Under the pieces are notes generated by a model. It was not told where the DNA came from and did not search any database. It saw only the letters and a list, made by a program, of their open reading frames with translations. A stretch of 64,000 bases of DNA from Celeribacter naphthalenivorans (GTDB lineage: Bacteria > Pseudomonadota > Alphaproteobacteria > Rhodobacterales > Rhodobacteraceae): NCBI RefSeq assembly GCF_020524585.1, contig NZ_JAIVLK010000007.1, forward strand, positions 248,001-312,000, read 5' to 3'. The position numbers and the translations under genes were made by a program. This document shows, piece by piece, positions 26,218-35,308 of the stretch (position 1 is the first letter of the stretch; each line of letters begins with the position of its first letter).

Positions 26218-26248
26218 AAAAGGCGCCCGGATCCCCGGACGCCTTTTT
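26218..26248. terminator. Bidirectional terminator between convergent operons
   Basis: AAAAGGCG-C-CCGG pairs with CCGG-A-CGCCTTTT over an ATCC loop, with one mismatch and T-runs on both strands. Confidence 0.85.
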
Positions 26249-26271
26249 CGCATCTAAACCGCGTTTGAGCC

Positions 26272-27129
26272 TTACGACACACGCACCAGACCATTGTCCA
26301 ACACGACAAGATCGCGCTCGACACAGATCGCCCGGAAGGCGCCATTCTGCCACATCTCGACCCGCACGGTTTCGCCCGGGTAGATCGGCGCGGAAAACCG
26401 CATTTCAATGGACTGCATGCGCGAGGGATCGTCACCGGCCAGCGTTTTCATCAACGCCTGGGTTACGATCCCCGCGACACACATGCCGTGGAGGATCGGT
26501 CGGGGAAACCCCGATTTGCGCGCCATCTCCGGATCGGCGTGGAGAGCGAACAAGTCGCCATTGAGCCGGTAATAGAGCGCCTGATCCGCCGTTGTCGGCA
26601 CATCCAGAACCATGTCGGGTGCGGTCTCGGGCACAGCTTGCGGCTTGTCCAATGGCCCCGGATCGCCACCAAAACCGCCCTGCCCGCGCAGCACATGCAC
26701 CTGGGTCAGCGTGGCATAGAGATCGCCGGTCTCGGCATCGACGATGCGGCGTTCCGAGACGGCCATGCCGTGTTTGCCTTCGCCGCGATCCACCAGACGC
26801 ACCATGCGCGTCTTGCCGATGACCTCGCCTTCGGGCGGCAAGGGTTTGTGCCATTCAACGGCTTGCGTGCCATGCAAAATCCGCGTCGGGTCCACCGTCG
26901 TGTCCGGGCGCACCATCCAGAAACCGGGATAGCCCAGCACCAGAGCCATCGCGGGCAAAACCTTTTGCTCCGCGCCCTTGTTCGGGTCGACAAAGGCCAG
27001 ACGGGTCGTGTCGAGCGGGTCTTGCCCCATGCCCACGGACAGCGCGTAAAACGCACTGTCCTTCGCGGTGTAGCTTTGCCGGACGTCCTCGACCTCATAG
27101 GCCATCAGGTGATCGCGATCGATGCCCAT
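26272..27129 (-). CDS. MaoC-like 2-enoyl-CoA hydratase (hydratase 2 type)
   Basis: 285 aa double-hotdog protein of the peroxisomal MFE-2 hydratase type, adding water to trans-2-enoyl-CoA to give (R)-3-hydroxyacyl-CoA. The active-site motif is YYRLNGDLFALHADPEMA. The catalytic Asp192 and His197 keep the required spacing, but the usual Asn-Pro between them is Phe-Ala. Its ATG overlaps the thiolase stop (TGATG), so the genes are coupled. Last gene of the ligase-SDR-thiolase-hydratase operon. Confidence 0.9.
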   Translation of the reverse strand: MGIDRDHLMAYEVEDVRQSYTAKDSAFYALSVGMGQDPLDTTRLAFVDPNKGAEQKVLPAMALVLGYPGFWMVRPDTTVDPTRILHGTQAVEWHKPLPPEGEVIGKTRMVRLVDRGEGKHGMAVSERRIVDAETGDLYATLTQVHVLRGQGGFGGDPGPLDKPQAVPETAPDMVLDVPTTADQALYYRLNGDLFALHADPEMARKSGFPRPILHGMCVAGIVTQALMKTLAGDDPSRMQSIEMRFSAPIYPGETVRVEMWQNGAFRAICVERDLVVLDNGLVRVS

Positions 27130-28379
27130 CAGCCCTTCTCCGGCGCCTCGAAGAGCGAGACCACACAGGCCGCCTCTTCATAGCCGTAAAACCCGCCACC
27201 GTTCTCGGTCAAACCGATACGCGCGCCTTCGACCTGACGTTCGCCGGCCTCACCGCGCAGCTGCTGCACGATTTCGTTGACCTGAATCGCGCCGGTCGCG
27301 CCGATCGGGTGACCTTTTGACAACAGCCCGCCGGAGACGTTGATCGGACGTTTGCCGCCAAGCTTGCTGTCGCCGCTTTCGGCCAGTTTGCCGCCTTCGC
27401 CGTAGGGCGCGAAACCACAATGTTCGGCCTGCATGATCTCGGCGAACGCGGTGGCGTCATGCATCTCGGCGATGTTCACGTCATCCGGTCCAAGCCCCGC
27501 CATCTCATAGGCGCGTTCCGCAGCCGTGCGGGTCAGGTGTTTCTCGAATTCCTCGGGCTTGCGCGACGAGCCGCTCGACACGGAGACCGCACGGATTTTC
27601 ACCGCGCGTTTGCGGTCGAATTTCGCCAACACCTTGTCCGACACGATCACCAAAGCCGCCGCCCCGTCGCTCATCGGCGCGCACATGGCGCGCGTCATCG
27701 GATAGGACACAAGCCGGTCGGCGAGCACCTCTTCGACGGTCAGCGGGAAACGATATTGCGCCTTCGGGTTGAATTGCGAATGCCAGTGGTTTTTGGACGC
27801 CACGGCCGCGATCTGTTCCTCCGTGGTGCCAAAGGTCTTCATGTGGAACCGCGCCATGGCGGAATAGATGTCCATGAAAACAGAGCGTTGGCCCGTGTCC
27901 GCCAAGGCTTTTTCCGGCAGTTCAAGCCCATCCCCAAGCGCCAGAAGACTGTCCAACTGGCTGTCAAAGGTCTCAAGATCGGTCGAGCCGCGGAAGGCCT
28001 CGAACATCTGTGCGGCCTTGTCCTTGAAGTTCATCTTTTCCGCGCCAACCACCAGCGCCACGTCATAGACGCCGGATTTCACCGCCATCCAGGCCTGGGC
28101 CAGGCCAGAGCTGGACGAGGCGCAGGCATTGTCGGTGTTGAAAATCGGAATGTCTTCAAAGCCGTAGGGCCGCAGAACGGTTTGGCCGCGAATGTTGTGC
28201 TGACCTTCCAGCACCCCCAAACGCGTGTTGCAGAACCACGCGGCCTCGATGGCGTCTTTCTCGACACCCGCGTCGGCAAGCGCCTCGGTGATCGCCGCGG
28301 CGGACAGGTCGCGCACGCTTTGGTCCCAGTGTTTGCCCAGAGGCGTCATGCCGATCCCGGCGATATATGCGTCTGTCAT
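27129..28379 (-). CDS. Thiolase-family acyltransferase (SCP2/acetyl-CoA acetyltransferase type)
   Basis: 416 aa. The nucleophilic Cys86 is in NTDNACASSSSG; further landmarks are EMHDATAFAE (His position of SCP2-type thiolases), SGGLLSKGHPIGATG and LTENGGGF, where the classical C-terminal Cys-Gly motif is absent, as in SCP2-type enzymes. Thiolytic cleavage of 3-oxoacyl-CoA is expected. ATG 28379 follows GAGGAGG; a TTG two codons upstream is not supported. In operon with the CoA ligase, SDR and MaoC hydratase. Confidence 0.93.
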   Translation of the reverse strand: MTDAYIAGIGMTPLGKHWDQSVRDLSAAAITEALADAGVEKDAIEAAWFCNTRLGVLEGQHNIRGQTVLRPYGFEDIPIFNTDNACASSSSGLAQAWMAVKSGVYDVALVVGAEKMNFKDKAAQMFEAFRGSTDLETFDSQLDSLLALGDGLELPEKALADTGQRSVFMDIYSAMARFHMKTFGTTEEQIAAVASKNHWHSQFNPKAQYRFPLTVEEVLADRLVSYPMTRAMCAPMSDGAAALVIVSDKVLAKFDRKRAVKIRAVSVSSGSSRKPEEFEKHLTRTAAERAYEMAGLGPDDVNIAEMHDATAFAEIMQAEHCGFAPYGEGGKLAESGDSKLGGKRPINVSGGLLSKGHPIGATGAIQVNEIVQQLRGEAGERQVEGARIGLTENGGGFYGYEEAACVVSLFEAPEKG

Positions 28380-28391
28380 GATCAATCCTCC

Positions 28392-29138
28392 TCAGTAGCG
28401 GCCGCCGGTGACATGCAAGACGTCGCCGCTGATGTAGCCTGCGCGCTCGGACGCCAGGAAAACGATGGCATCCGCCACGTCCTCGGCATCGCCCACGCGC
28501 GGGATCGGTGTGGTTTTCTCGGCGTTTTCGCGGATCGACTCCCAATGCGGCAGGGATTTCACCATCTCCGTGCCGATGATCCCCGGCGCCACCGCGTTGA
28601 CAGTGATGAAATTCCGCCCTGCTTCCAAAGACATGGCGCGGGTAAAGCCGATGATCCCGGCTTTTGCGGCGGAGTAATTCGCCTGTCCCCGATTGCCCAA
28701 ATGCGCCCGCGACGAGATGTTGATCACCCGGCCCCATTTGTTGTCGGTCATGTGCGGGATCACCGCACGGGTGCAGTTGAACGCGCCTTTCAGGATCACA
28801 TCGAGCACGATGTCCCAATCCGCTTCGGTCATTTTGGTGATCCGCATGTCGCGGGTCAGACCGGCGTTGTTGACAAGAATGTCGACGGTGCCAAAGGTCG
28901 CGACGGCCTTTTCCACCATCGCATTGACCTCATCCTCATTGACGACATTGGCAGTGACGGCAATCGCATTGCCGCCCGCATCGCGCAGCGCCTGAGCCTG
29001 GGCCTCGGCGGCCTCGCCATTGATGTCCGAGACCACCACATTGGCGCCCTCTTTGACAAAACGTGCCACCGTCGCGGCCCCGATGCCGTTGCCGGCGCCC
29101 GTCACGATTGCCGTTTTTCCGGCCAGATCAAGTTCCAT
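28392..29138 (-). CDS. Short-chain dehydrogenase, FabG-like
   Basis: 248 aa. Cofactor motif TGAGNGIGAA, DINGE after strand 2 (NAD preference), NNAG, catalytic Ser and Tyr-x3-Lys in SSRAHLGNRGQANYSAAK, and C-terminus VTGGRY. Strongly FabG/3-hydroxyacyl-CoA dehydrogenase-like. In this operon it would oxidise the 3-hydroxyacyl-CoA made by the MaoC hydratase before thiolysis. GAGGAG precedes the start. Confidence 0.94.
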   Translation of the reverse strand: MELDLAGKTAIVTGAGNGIGAATVARFVKEGANVVVSDINGEAAEAQAQALRDAGGNAIAVTANVVNEDEVNAMVEKAVATFGTVDILVNNAGLTRDMRITKMTEADWDIVLDVILKGAFNCTRAVIPHMTDNKWGRVINISSRAHLGNRGQANYSAAKAGIIGFTRAMSLEAGRNFITVNAVAPGIIGTEMVKSLPHWESIRENAEKTTPIPRVGDAEDVADAIVFLASERAGYISGDVLHVTGGRY

Positions 29139-29175
29139 ATCGCGTCTCCTCTTTCGCGACAGCTCTCCCGAGCCG

Positions 29176-31266
29176 TTAGTCCTGGTTCAAAAGCACGAGA
29201 CCATCGACGGCGATGACCCCTTGGCCTTCGGGTTTCACGAAAAGCGGATTGATCTCCGCATCCGCGATCCCGTCGATGGCGGCAAGTTGGGACATCGACA
29301 CGACGGCCTGCGCCAGCGCTTCGGTGTCCCCTTTCGGCAAGCCGCGATAGCCACGGATCACCGCGAGGCCCTTGACCTCTTCGACCATGGCGCGCGCCTC
29401 TTCGAGCGAGGTCGGCGCAAGGCGGATGGCCGCGTCCTTATAGACCTCGGCCAGAATGCCGCCGACGCCCAGAACCACAATGGGCCCGACCTCCGCGTCA
29501 TGCCGGAAGCCAAGGATCACCTCGGCCAGGCTGCCTTTTTCCATCTGCTGCACGAGAATGCCGTCGATGGCAGCTTCCGGGTGTTTCGCCGTCACACTGT
29601 CGAGAATCTTCGACGCCGCCTGCGACAGCTCGAGACCGTCCTTGACGCCAAGCACCACACCGCCCGCGTCGGTTTTATGAGGCACATCGGCGGAGAGGAT
29701 TTTCGCCACCACAGGGAAGTCCAGATCGACCCCTTCAGAGGCGGATTGGATCACGGTCGCAGGTGCGGTTTTGATGCCGATCCCTGCAAAAATAGAGGCG
29801 GCTTCCAGCTCGTTCGGCTTGCGTCCGTTCAGCCCGGAGATCGTCGCCTCAACAGCTGCGACCGCGTCCGTCGCAGGCTTCGGCGCCTCGACCGGAAGCT
29901 TCCACTTGGCCCAGGCATTGACCGCATCGGCACAGGTTTCCGGCGTGCGGAACCCGGCGATTTTTGCATCGGCCAGTTGTTTGAGGCCCTCTTCGGCATG
30001 GGGGGCGATGAAGACCGCAAGCGGCTTGCCGTGTTTCTCCGCCTTGACCAGAGAGCCGACGGTGATCTCGGGCTGAAACTGCGCCGAGCTGCCCGCGATG
30101 GCCACCAACATATCGCAGTGGTCCGACGCCAAAAGCGCGCTGGCCACGGCACTATAGACTTCGGCTTTCGTCCCCGCGAGCGTCAGGTCGGTGAGCTTTC
30201 CGTGCGGAATATCGATGCCCTGTTGAGCAAGCGTCTCGATCACCTCTTGGCTCGGAGCAACCACGTTGACGCCAAGGCCGCCGAGACGGTCAACGACAGT
30301 CGCCGCCCCGCCGCCCGTGGTGGTCATCACCGCAACACGATGCTGTTCGGGCGGGCGTTGGTTGGCCAGCATGGTCGGCAATTCGAAGAGAGTTTCGAGG
30401 CAATCGACCCGCAGGATGCCGTGATCGCGGAAGAAAGCATTCGCCACCTCATCGCCCCCGGCCATCGCGCCGGTGTGCGACGCCGCAAGGTCGCGGCCCA
30501 GATCGGAGCGCCCGAGTTTATAGGCGATGATCGGCTTGCCGACCTCAATCGCGCGCCGCGCCGCACGGGCAAGACGGTCGGACATGCGGAAGGTTTCAAG
30601 GAACAACAGGATCGCACCGGTGTCCGGGTCATCCACCAGCCATTCGGCGATTTCACCGACCGAGAGATCACTTTCGTTGCCGATGGACACGATCTTGGAA
30701 AAGCCCACACCACGGCCCAGACCGCGCGACATCAGACCGCCGGTCATACTGCCGGATTGCGAGATGATCGCGAGCGGACCGGGCTTGATGTCGAGCTTTT
30801 CGACGGCTGCGTTGATCGACAAGGCACAGGACGGTGTCGAGGTGTAAATGCCGCTACAGTTCGGTCCCAAAAGACGCACGCCGCCTTTGCGGGCCTCTTC
30901 CAACATCTCCTCCTGGATGCGGCGCCCCTCCTCACCGGTTTCGGCAAAGCCATCGGTAAAGATCGTCGCCACGGGCACTTTCTTTTCGGCGCATTGGCGG
31001 ATGGCCTCCGGCACGGCATCGCGCGGCACCATGATAAAGGCGTGATCGACCTCGCCCGGCACCTCGGTGATGGCCGGATAGGCCTTGTCGCCGCCGACTT
31101 CGTCGCGGTTCGGGTTGATCGGCACAATGCGGCCTTCATACCCGTGTTTGCGCAGCGTCCGCTGCGGTCGCGACGTGTGTTTCTTTTGGTCGCCGGATGC
31201 ACCGATCAGGGCGATGGTTTTCGGGGAAAACAACGCCTCGAACTGGCGCTTACTCTCATTGTCCAA
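29176..31266 (-). CDS. ADP-forming acyl-CoA synthetase (single-chain NDP-forming type)
   Basis: 696 aa. Domains in order are a CoA-binding Rossmann domain (from FSPKTIALIGASGD), succinyl-CoA ligase-like domains with GPNCSGIY and SQSGSMTGGL and the phosphohistidine loop in LAASHTGAMAGG, then a C-terminal ATP-grasp domain (VVAKILSADVPHKTDAGGV, ending ADAEINPLFV). It activates a carboxylic acid to its CoA thioester with release of ADP and Pi. It heads the operon that also encodes SDR, thiolase and hydratase, and is divergent from a carboxymuconolactone-decarboxylase-like gene, with an operator for each side. Confidence 0.95.
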   Translation of the reverse strand: MDNESKRQFEALFSPKTIALIGASGDQKKHTSRPQRTLRKHGYEGRIVPINPNRDEVGGDKAYPAITEVPGEVDHAFIMVPRDAVPEAIRQCAEKKVPVATIFTDGFAETGEEGRRIQEEMLEEARKGGVRLLGPNCSGIYTSTPSCALSINAAVEKLDIKPGPLAIISQSGSMTGGLMSRGLGRGVGFSKIVSIGNESDLSVGEIAEWLVDDPDTGAILLFLETFRMSDRLARAARRAIEVGKPIIAYKLGRSDLGRDLAASHTGAMAGGDEVANAFFRDHGILRVDCLETLFELPTMLANQRPPEQHRVAVMTTTGGGAATVVDRLGGLGVNVVAPSQEVIETLAQQGIDIPHGKLTDLTLAGTKAEVYSAVASALLASDHCDMLVAIAGSSAQFQPEITVGSLVKAEKHGKPLAVFIAPHAEEGLKQLADAKIAGFRTPETCADAVNAWAKWKLPVEAPKPATDAVAAVEATISGLNGRKPNELEAASIFAGIGIKTAPATVIQSASEGVDLDFPVVAKILSADVPHKTDAGGVVLGVKDGLELSQAASKILDSVTAKHPEAAIDGILVQQMEKGSLAEVILGFRHDAEVGPIVVLGVGGILAEVYKDAAIRLAPTSLEEARAMVEEVKGLAVIRGYRGLPKGDTEALAQAVVSMSQLAAIDGIADAEINPLFVKPEGQGVIAVDGLVLLNQD

Positions 31267-31341
31267 GATGACCTCCTCTTCAGTCCGGACACTTTCGACT
31301 CGCTGGCCGACGGCATCTCAAATCCTGTTGTTTTTGGTATA

Positions 31342-31356
31342 TGTCATAGTTTGAGA
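31342..31356. promoter_or_regulatory. Operator TCYCA-N5-TGRGA, CoA-ligase operon side
   Basis: Reads TGTCATAGTTTGAGA: right half exact, left half 4/5. About 83 bp upstream of the ligase start. Confidence 0.55.
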
Positions 31357-31458
31357 TTTTATACAATAATTTGAGAAAAGTTTTTATGCGAGATTTTCTT
31401 TTGTAATTCGAAAAATAATGATGATCTCACACGTGATGATGAACTATAAAATCAAGAG

Positions 31459-31473
31459 TCCCACTTTGTGGCA
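31459..31473. promoter_or_regulatory. Operator TCYCA-N5-TGRGA, CMD side
   Basis: Reads TCCCACTTTGTGGCA: left half exact, right half 4/5. Centred only 27 bp upstream of the start codon, so a bound protein would block transcription or sit at the promoter's downstream edge, which argues for repression. Confidence 0.6.
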
Positions 31474-31492
31474 TTACATAAGGATTTGAGAA

Positions 31493-31885
31493 ATGACCTC
31501 GCCAAACCCCGAACGCACGAAAGAAGTTCTGGAGCGCGTAGAGCGTGAACGCGGCATGGCGCGCGGCTGGACCCGCATGCTTGCGGAACGCGATCCCGAC
31601 ATGCTCGAACGCCTTCACGACACCGTCATGCATCCGTTATTCAAACGCGACAGCCTGCCGTTGAAATTCAAATTCACGCTGATGATCTGCCTCAACGCCT
31701 ATCAATTCCACGAGTTCGGCGTGCGCGCCCAGACCCGTGCGGCGCTCAAACATGGCGCGACAGAAGAAGAAATTCTCGAAGCGTTGGAAATCGTCGCGCT
31801 GTCGAACCTGCACGGTATGTCGACCGCGCTGCCTGCCGTCATCGAAGAATTTGAGGCCTTTAAAGCCGCCCAAGCTGAGAGTTAA
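31493..31885 (+). CDS. Carboxymuconolactone decarboxylase/AhpD-like protein
   Basis: 130 aa all-helical protein of the CMD family. The core reads KFTLMICLNAYQFHEFGVRAQTRAALKHGATEEE, which matches CMD helices but keeps only one Cys, so the AhpD CxxC redox pair is absent. This argues for a decarboxylase-, hydrolase- or isomerase-like role over peroxidase reduction. Monocistronic; an operator lies just upstream and the ALDH terminator hairpin directly follows the stop. Confidence 0.88.
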   Translation: MTSPNPERTKEVLERVERERGMARGWTRMLAERDPDMLERLHDTVMHPLFKRDSLPLKFKFTLMICLNAYQFHEFGVRAQTRAALKHGATEEEILEALEIVALSNLHGMSTALPAVIEEFEAFKAAQAES

Positions 31886-31921
31886 AAAATGCGCCCGCGC
31901 CGAGCCCCCGGCGCGAGCGCA
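31884..31921 (-). terminator. Terminator of the ThDP enzyme-ALDH operon
   Basis: On the reverse strand a 13-bp stem (TGCGCTCGCGCCG with CGGCGCGGGCGCA, one mismatch) is followed by six T, 22 bp past the aldehyde dehydrogenase stop. It overlaps the end of the CMD gene. Confidence 0.88.
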
Positions 31922-31943
31922 CATAGCCTGCGTCGCGAAGAGT

Positions 31944-33404
31944 TTAGACGCCAGCCATGCAGATGTATTTCACTTCCATGTAGTCTTCGATCCCGTAGAA
32001 CGAGCCTTCGCGACCGATCCCGGATTCCTTGATCCCGCCAAACGGCACGGCCTCATTGGCCATGAGGCCGATATTGACCCCGACCATGCCGGTCTCAAGC
32101 GCCTCAGCGACACGCCAGACCCGACCGATGTCGCGGCTGTAGAAATACGAGGCCAGACCGAATTCGGTGTCATTGGCCGCAGCGATCAGATCGTCCTCAT
32201 CCTTGAAGCGGAAAATCGAGGCAAGCGGACCAAAGGTTTCTTCGCGCGCGACTTTCATCGTGGCATTGGCCTCGCCAATCACTGTCGGCTCAAAGAAGCT
32301 GCGTCCCAGAGCGTGACGCTGACCACCGGCCAGAAGTTTCGCACCTTTTTCAATCGCGTCGGCGATATGTTCTTCGGTCTTCTGAACGCCACCCATATCG
32401 TGCACAGGCCCGAAGGTCGTGCCCGGCTCGAGGCCGTTGCCGACTTTGAGATCAGCCACTTTCGCGAGGAACTTCTCGACGAATTCATCATAGATGCTGT
32501 CGTGAAGGTAAAAGCGATTGGTGCCAACACAGGCCTGACCCGAGTTGCGGAATTTCGACCCCATGGCGCCCGCCACAGCGGCATCGACATCGGCGTCATC
32601 AAACACGATGAAGGGCGCGTTTCCACCCAGTTCCAGCGCAAGCTTTTTGACCGTCCCGGCGCATTGCTGCATCAGGATTTGCCCCACGCGGGTCGAGCCG
32701 GTGAAGGAGATTTTGCGCACGATGGGGTTGGAGGTGAACTCCGCCCCGATCTCACGCGAGCCGCCGGTCACGACGCTGAACAGACCTTTCGGAATGCCCG
32801 CACGATCCGCCAACTCCGCCAGAGCGAAGGCGGTGAAGGGCGTCGTGCTGGCCGGACGCACCACCATGGCGCAGCCCGCCGCCAAAGCGGCCGCGACCTT
32901 GCGGGTGATGATCGTGTTCGGGAAGTTCCACGGCGTGATTGCGGCACAGACCCCGATCGGCTGTTTGATCGTCACGATGCGACGGTCCTGCGCCGGTGTC
33001 GGGATGGTCTCGCCATAGGTGCGCCGAGCCTCCTCGGCGAACCATTCGATGAATTGCGCACCCGCCACAACTTCGCTCTTGGCCTCAGCCAAAGGCTTGC
33101 CCTGCTCCGAAGTCAGGATCAACGCCAGATCGTCGGCATTCTCGATGATCAGATCGAACCAGCGGCGGAGCAGACGCCCGCGATCCTTCGCGAGCGTCTT
33201 TTTCCATTGTGCCTGAGCCACCTCTGCCGCCTCGATCGCGCGCCGCGCCTCGGCTGCGCCCATCTGCGGGACGGTGCCCACGGTTTCCCCGGTTGCGGGG
33301 TTGATCACGGTCAGGGTCGCGCCAGTATCGGCGTCCACCCAGTCCCCGTTCACATAGGCCTGCATCCGCAGCAGGTTCGCGTCTTTCAGCGGCAAAGTGG
33401 TCAT
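31944..33404 (-). CDS. Aldehyde dehydrogenase, succinate-semialdehyde dehydrogenase-like (copy 2)
   Basis: 486 aa of the GabD-like branch. Motifs are PWNFPN, FTGSTRVGQIL, LELGGNAPFIVFDDAD with the general-base Glu, and the catalytic Cys in NSGQACVGTNRF. The C-terminus contains PFGGIKESGIGREG. It lies 12 bp downstream of the ThDP-enzyme gene, so it probably oxidises the aldehyde or semialdehyde produced there. It differs clearly from the ALDH at 17695. Confidence 0.95.
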   Translation of the reverse strand: MTTLPLKDANLLRMQAYVNGDWVDADTGATLTVINPATGETVGTVPQMGAAEARRAIEAAEVAQAQWKKTLAKDRGRLLRRWFDLIIENADDLALILTSEQGKPLAEAKSEVVAGAQFIEWFAEEARRTYGETIPTPAQDRRIVTIKQPIGVCAAITPWNFPNTIITRKVAAALAAGCAMVVRPASTTPFTAFALAELADRAGIPKGLFSVVTGGSREIGAEFTSNPIVRKISFTGSTRVGQILMQQCAGTVKKLALELGGNAPFIVFDDADVDAAVAGAMGSKFRNSGQACVGTNRFYLHDSIYDEFVEKFLAKVADLKVGNGLEPGTTFGPVHDMGGVQKTEEHIADAIEKGAKLLAGGQRHALGRSFFEPTVIGEANATMKVAREETFGPLASIFRFKDEDDLIAAANDTEFGLASYFYSRDIGRVWRVAEALETGMVGVNIGLMANEAVPFGGIKESGIGREGSFYGIEDYMEVKYICMAGV

Positions 33405-33416
33405 GACGTCACCCTT

Positions 33417-35246
33417 TTACTTCGTGTCGTCGGCTTGGAAATCGGGCATTTCAAACCCATGGTGATCCCCAGCACCCGCAATCGGACCGGCGGTCCAGGT
33501 CTCATTGAAGTCCTTCGGATAGGGATACCAGGCCGAGCGGTATTGCGGCGTTTCGATCTCGGTCGCGATGGAGAAGACGGTCGGCAGACCGCTTTCGATG
33601 GCTTTCTCAAAGGCCGGTTTGAAGTCTTCGGCTTTCTCGATGCGAATGCCGACACAGCCCATGCCCTCGGCCATCATCGCGAAATCCGGCCCCCAAAGTT
33701 CGTCCTCGCCTTTGCGGCGGGTGTCACAGAGGGATTCACGACCGTAGATCTTGAGCATCGCTTCGCGTTCGATCTGAAGCGAGCGGTTGTCGAAGACCAC
33801 GGCAATGACCGGAAGCTTTTGTTCGACAGCGGTCAGCATCACGGTCGAGCGCATGATGAAGGCACCGTCGCCCAAAAGGGCAATCGCCGGGCGACCTTTG
33901 GACGCCATGGAGCCGCCGATGGCCGCGGACGCAGACCAACCCATGCGGTGCATAAAGCTCGAGTGGAACACATTGCGCGAGGAGGCACGCACAAACGGCG
34001 GGCCGTAGCTCAGCATGTGGCCGGTGTCGAAGGTGATGGTCGCATCGGGGCATTTCTCGGCCACGACCGCGCTCACATCTTCACAGACACGGGCATAGTG
34101 CAGCGGCGAAATATTCGAGGTGCGCAGCGGCTCGACGGCCTCATCAAAGGCTTTACGTTCTTTTTCGAGTACCGCGATCCAGTCGGCGCGCTCGGACACA
34201 CCCGCCGCTTTCGACGCTTTGGTCAGCGCCTCAAGCGCCAGGCGCGCATCGGAATTGAGCGCCACTTCGGTCGGGTAAGCACGGCCAAGCTCGTTTTCGT
34301 CGATGTCGACATGGATCAGCTTGGTGTTGTTCGGAATGTCGAACAGGGTCCAGCCACCGGAGTCGATGTCGGTGAAGTGCGTGCCAATACCGATCACCAA
34401 ATCGGAATTGCGCGCCATGTGGTTGCCGTGCAGCGTACCTGCGCGACCCACCACGCCTGCGGACAGACGGTGGTTTTCAGGGAAAGCAGCCTTACCGGCG
34501 GAGGTGGCGACCACCGGGGTGCCGGTGGCTTCGGCAAATTCCACGAGAGCGTCATGCGCGCCGGAGTTGGCGATCCCGGAGCCAAAGACCACGAGCGGAC
34601 GCTCGGCCTTTTTCAAAAGCTCGACGGCGCGGTCGATACCGGCCGGATCGGCCGCCGGACGATGCACCGCCATGTAGGGGCGCGGATCGGGCAGGCTGTC
34701 CTCGGGGATCAGCGCGTGCTGAATGTCGAACGGAATGGCCATGACGACCGGACCCGGGCGGCCTGTCAGTGCGGTTTTATAAGCGCGCAGGAACATCTCG
34801 ATGCAGGTGTCCGGACGCGTTGCCATGACCGCCTTTTTACAGATGCCGCGCATCACACCGGCGTAATCCTCGGGACCGGCGCGGTAGGCCTCTTCGATGC
34901 CGCCACGGTCGAACCAATGGGTCGCACCGACACCGGCCAGCACGAGCATACCGATGGATTCATAGAAGGCAGTGGCAACCGCCGGCATCACGTTGGCGTT
35001 GCCCGGCCCCACCGAAGTGGTCACGATCGGCAGAGGCGCACCGCGCTTGTGGCGCCAGTAACCATCGGCCAGCTCGACCGCCTGGTCTTCCATCTTGGCG
35101 CCGATGCATTCGATGTTGGTTTCATACACCAAAGCATCGAGCAGGCCCCAGTTGCCGTGACCGTTCACGCCAAAGGCAAATTCCGTGCCCATCTGGTCCA
35201 GCAGGCGCGCAATGCCCTGCGACACGGTGATCATTTTCTTTTCCAT
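33417..35246 (-). CDS. Thiamine-diphosphate-dependent enzyme, acetolactate synthase-like
   Basis: 609 aa with the three TPP-enzyme domains. The N-terminal PYR domain carries the catalytic Glu in AKMEDQAVELADGYWR, the central domain is at VFGSGIANSGAHDAL, and the C-terminal PP domain has the ThDP/Mg motif GDGAF...VVFDNRS near residue 450. Relatives include acetolactate synthase, 2-hydroxyacyl-CoA lyase, decarboxylases, and C-C hydrolases such as cyclohexane-1,2-dione hydrolase and IolD. Its position between an MmgE/PrpD gene and an aldehyde dehydrogenase suggests cleavage or decarboxylation giving an aldehyde. AAAGGACG precedes the ATG. The specific reaction is not determinable. Confidence 0.93.
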   Translation of the reverse strand: MEKKMITVSQGIARLLDQMGTEFAFGVNGHGNWGLLDALVYETNIECIGAKMEDQAVELADGYWRHKRGAPLPIVTTSVGPGNANVMPAVATAFYESIGMLVLAGVGATHWFDRGGIEEAYRAGPEDYAGVMRGICKKAVMATRPDTCIEMFLRAYKTALTGRPGPVVMAIPFDIQHALIPEDSLPDPRPYMAVHRPAADPAGIDRAVELLKKAERPLVVFGSGIANSGAHDALVEFAEATGTPVVATSAGKAAFPENHRLSAGVVGRAGTLHGNHMARNSDLVIGIGTHFTDIDSGGWTLFDIPNNTKLIHVDIDENELGRAYPTEVALNSDARLALEALTKASKAAGVSERADWIAVLEKERKAFDEAVEPLRTSNISPLHYARVCEDVSAVVAEKCPDATITFDTGHMLSYGPPFVRASSRNVFHSSFMHRMGWSASAAIGGSMASKGRPAIALLGDGAFIMRSTVMLTAVEQKLPVIAVVFDNRSLQIEREAMLKIYGRESLCDTRRKGEDELWGPDFAMMAEGMGCVGIRIEKAEDFKPAFEKAIESGLPTVFSIATEIETPQYRSAWYPYPKDFNETWTAGPIAGAGDHHGFEMPDFQADDTK

Positions 35247-35308
35247 GATGTCGTCCTTTTGATTTCCCTACGTGTGTGGCCGCGCCTCCCGCGCGCACCG
35301 CTCACGTC

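Noticed and set aside
27420-31374. Long + strand open frames opposite the thiolase, SDR and CoA-ligase genes
   Set aside because: Reverse-strand shadows of clear enzymes, with low-complexity Arg/His/Asp composition.
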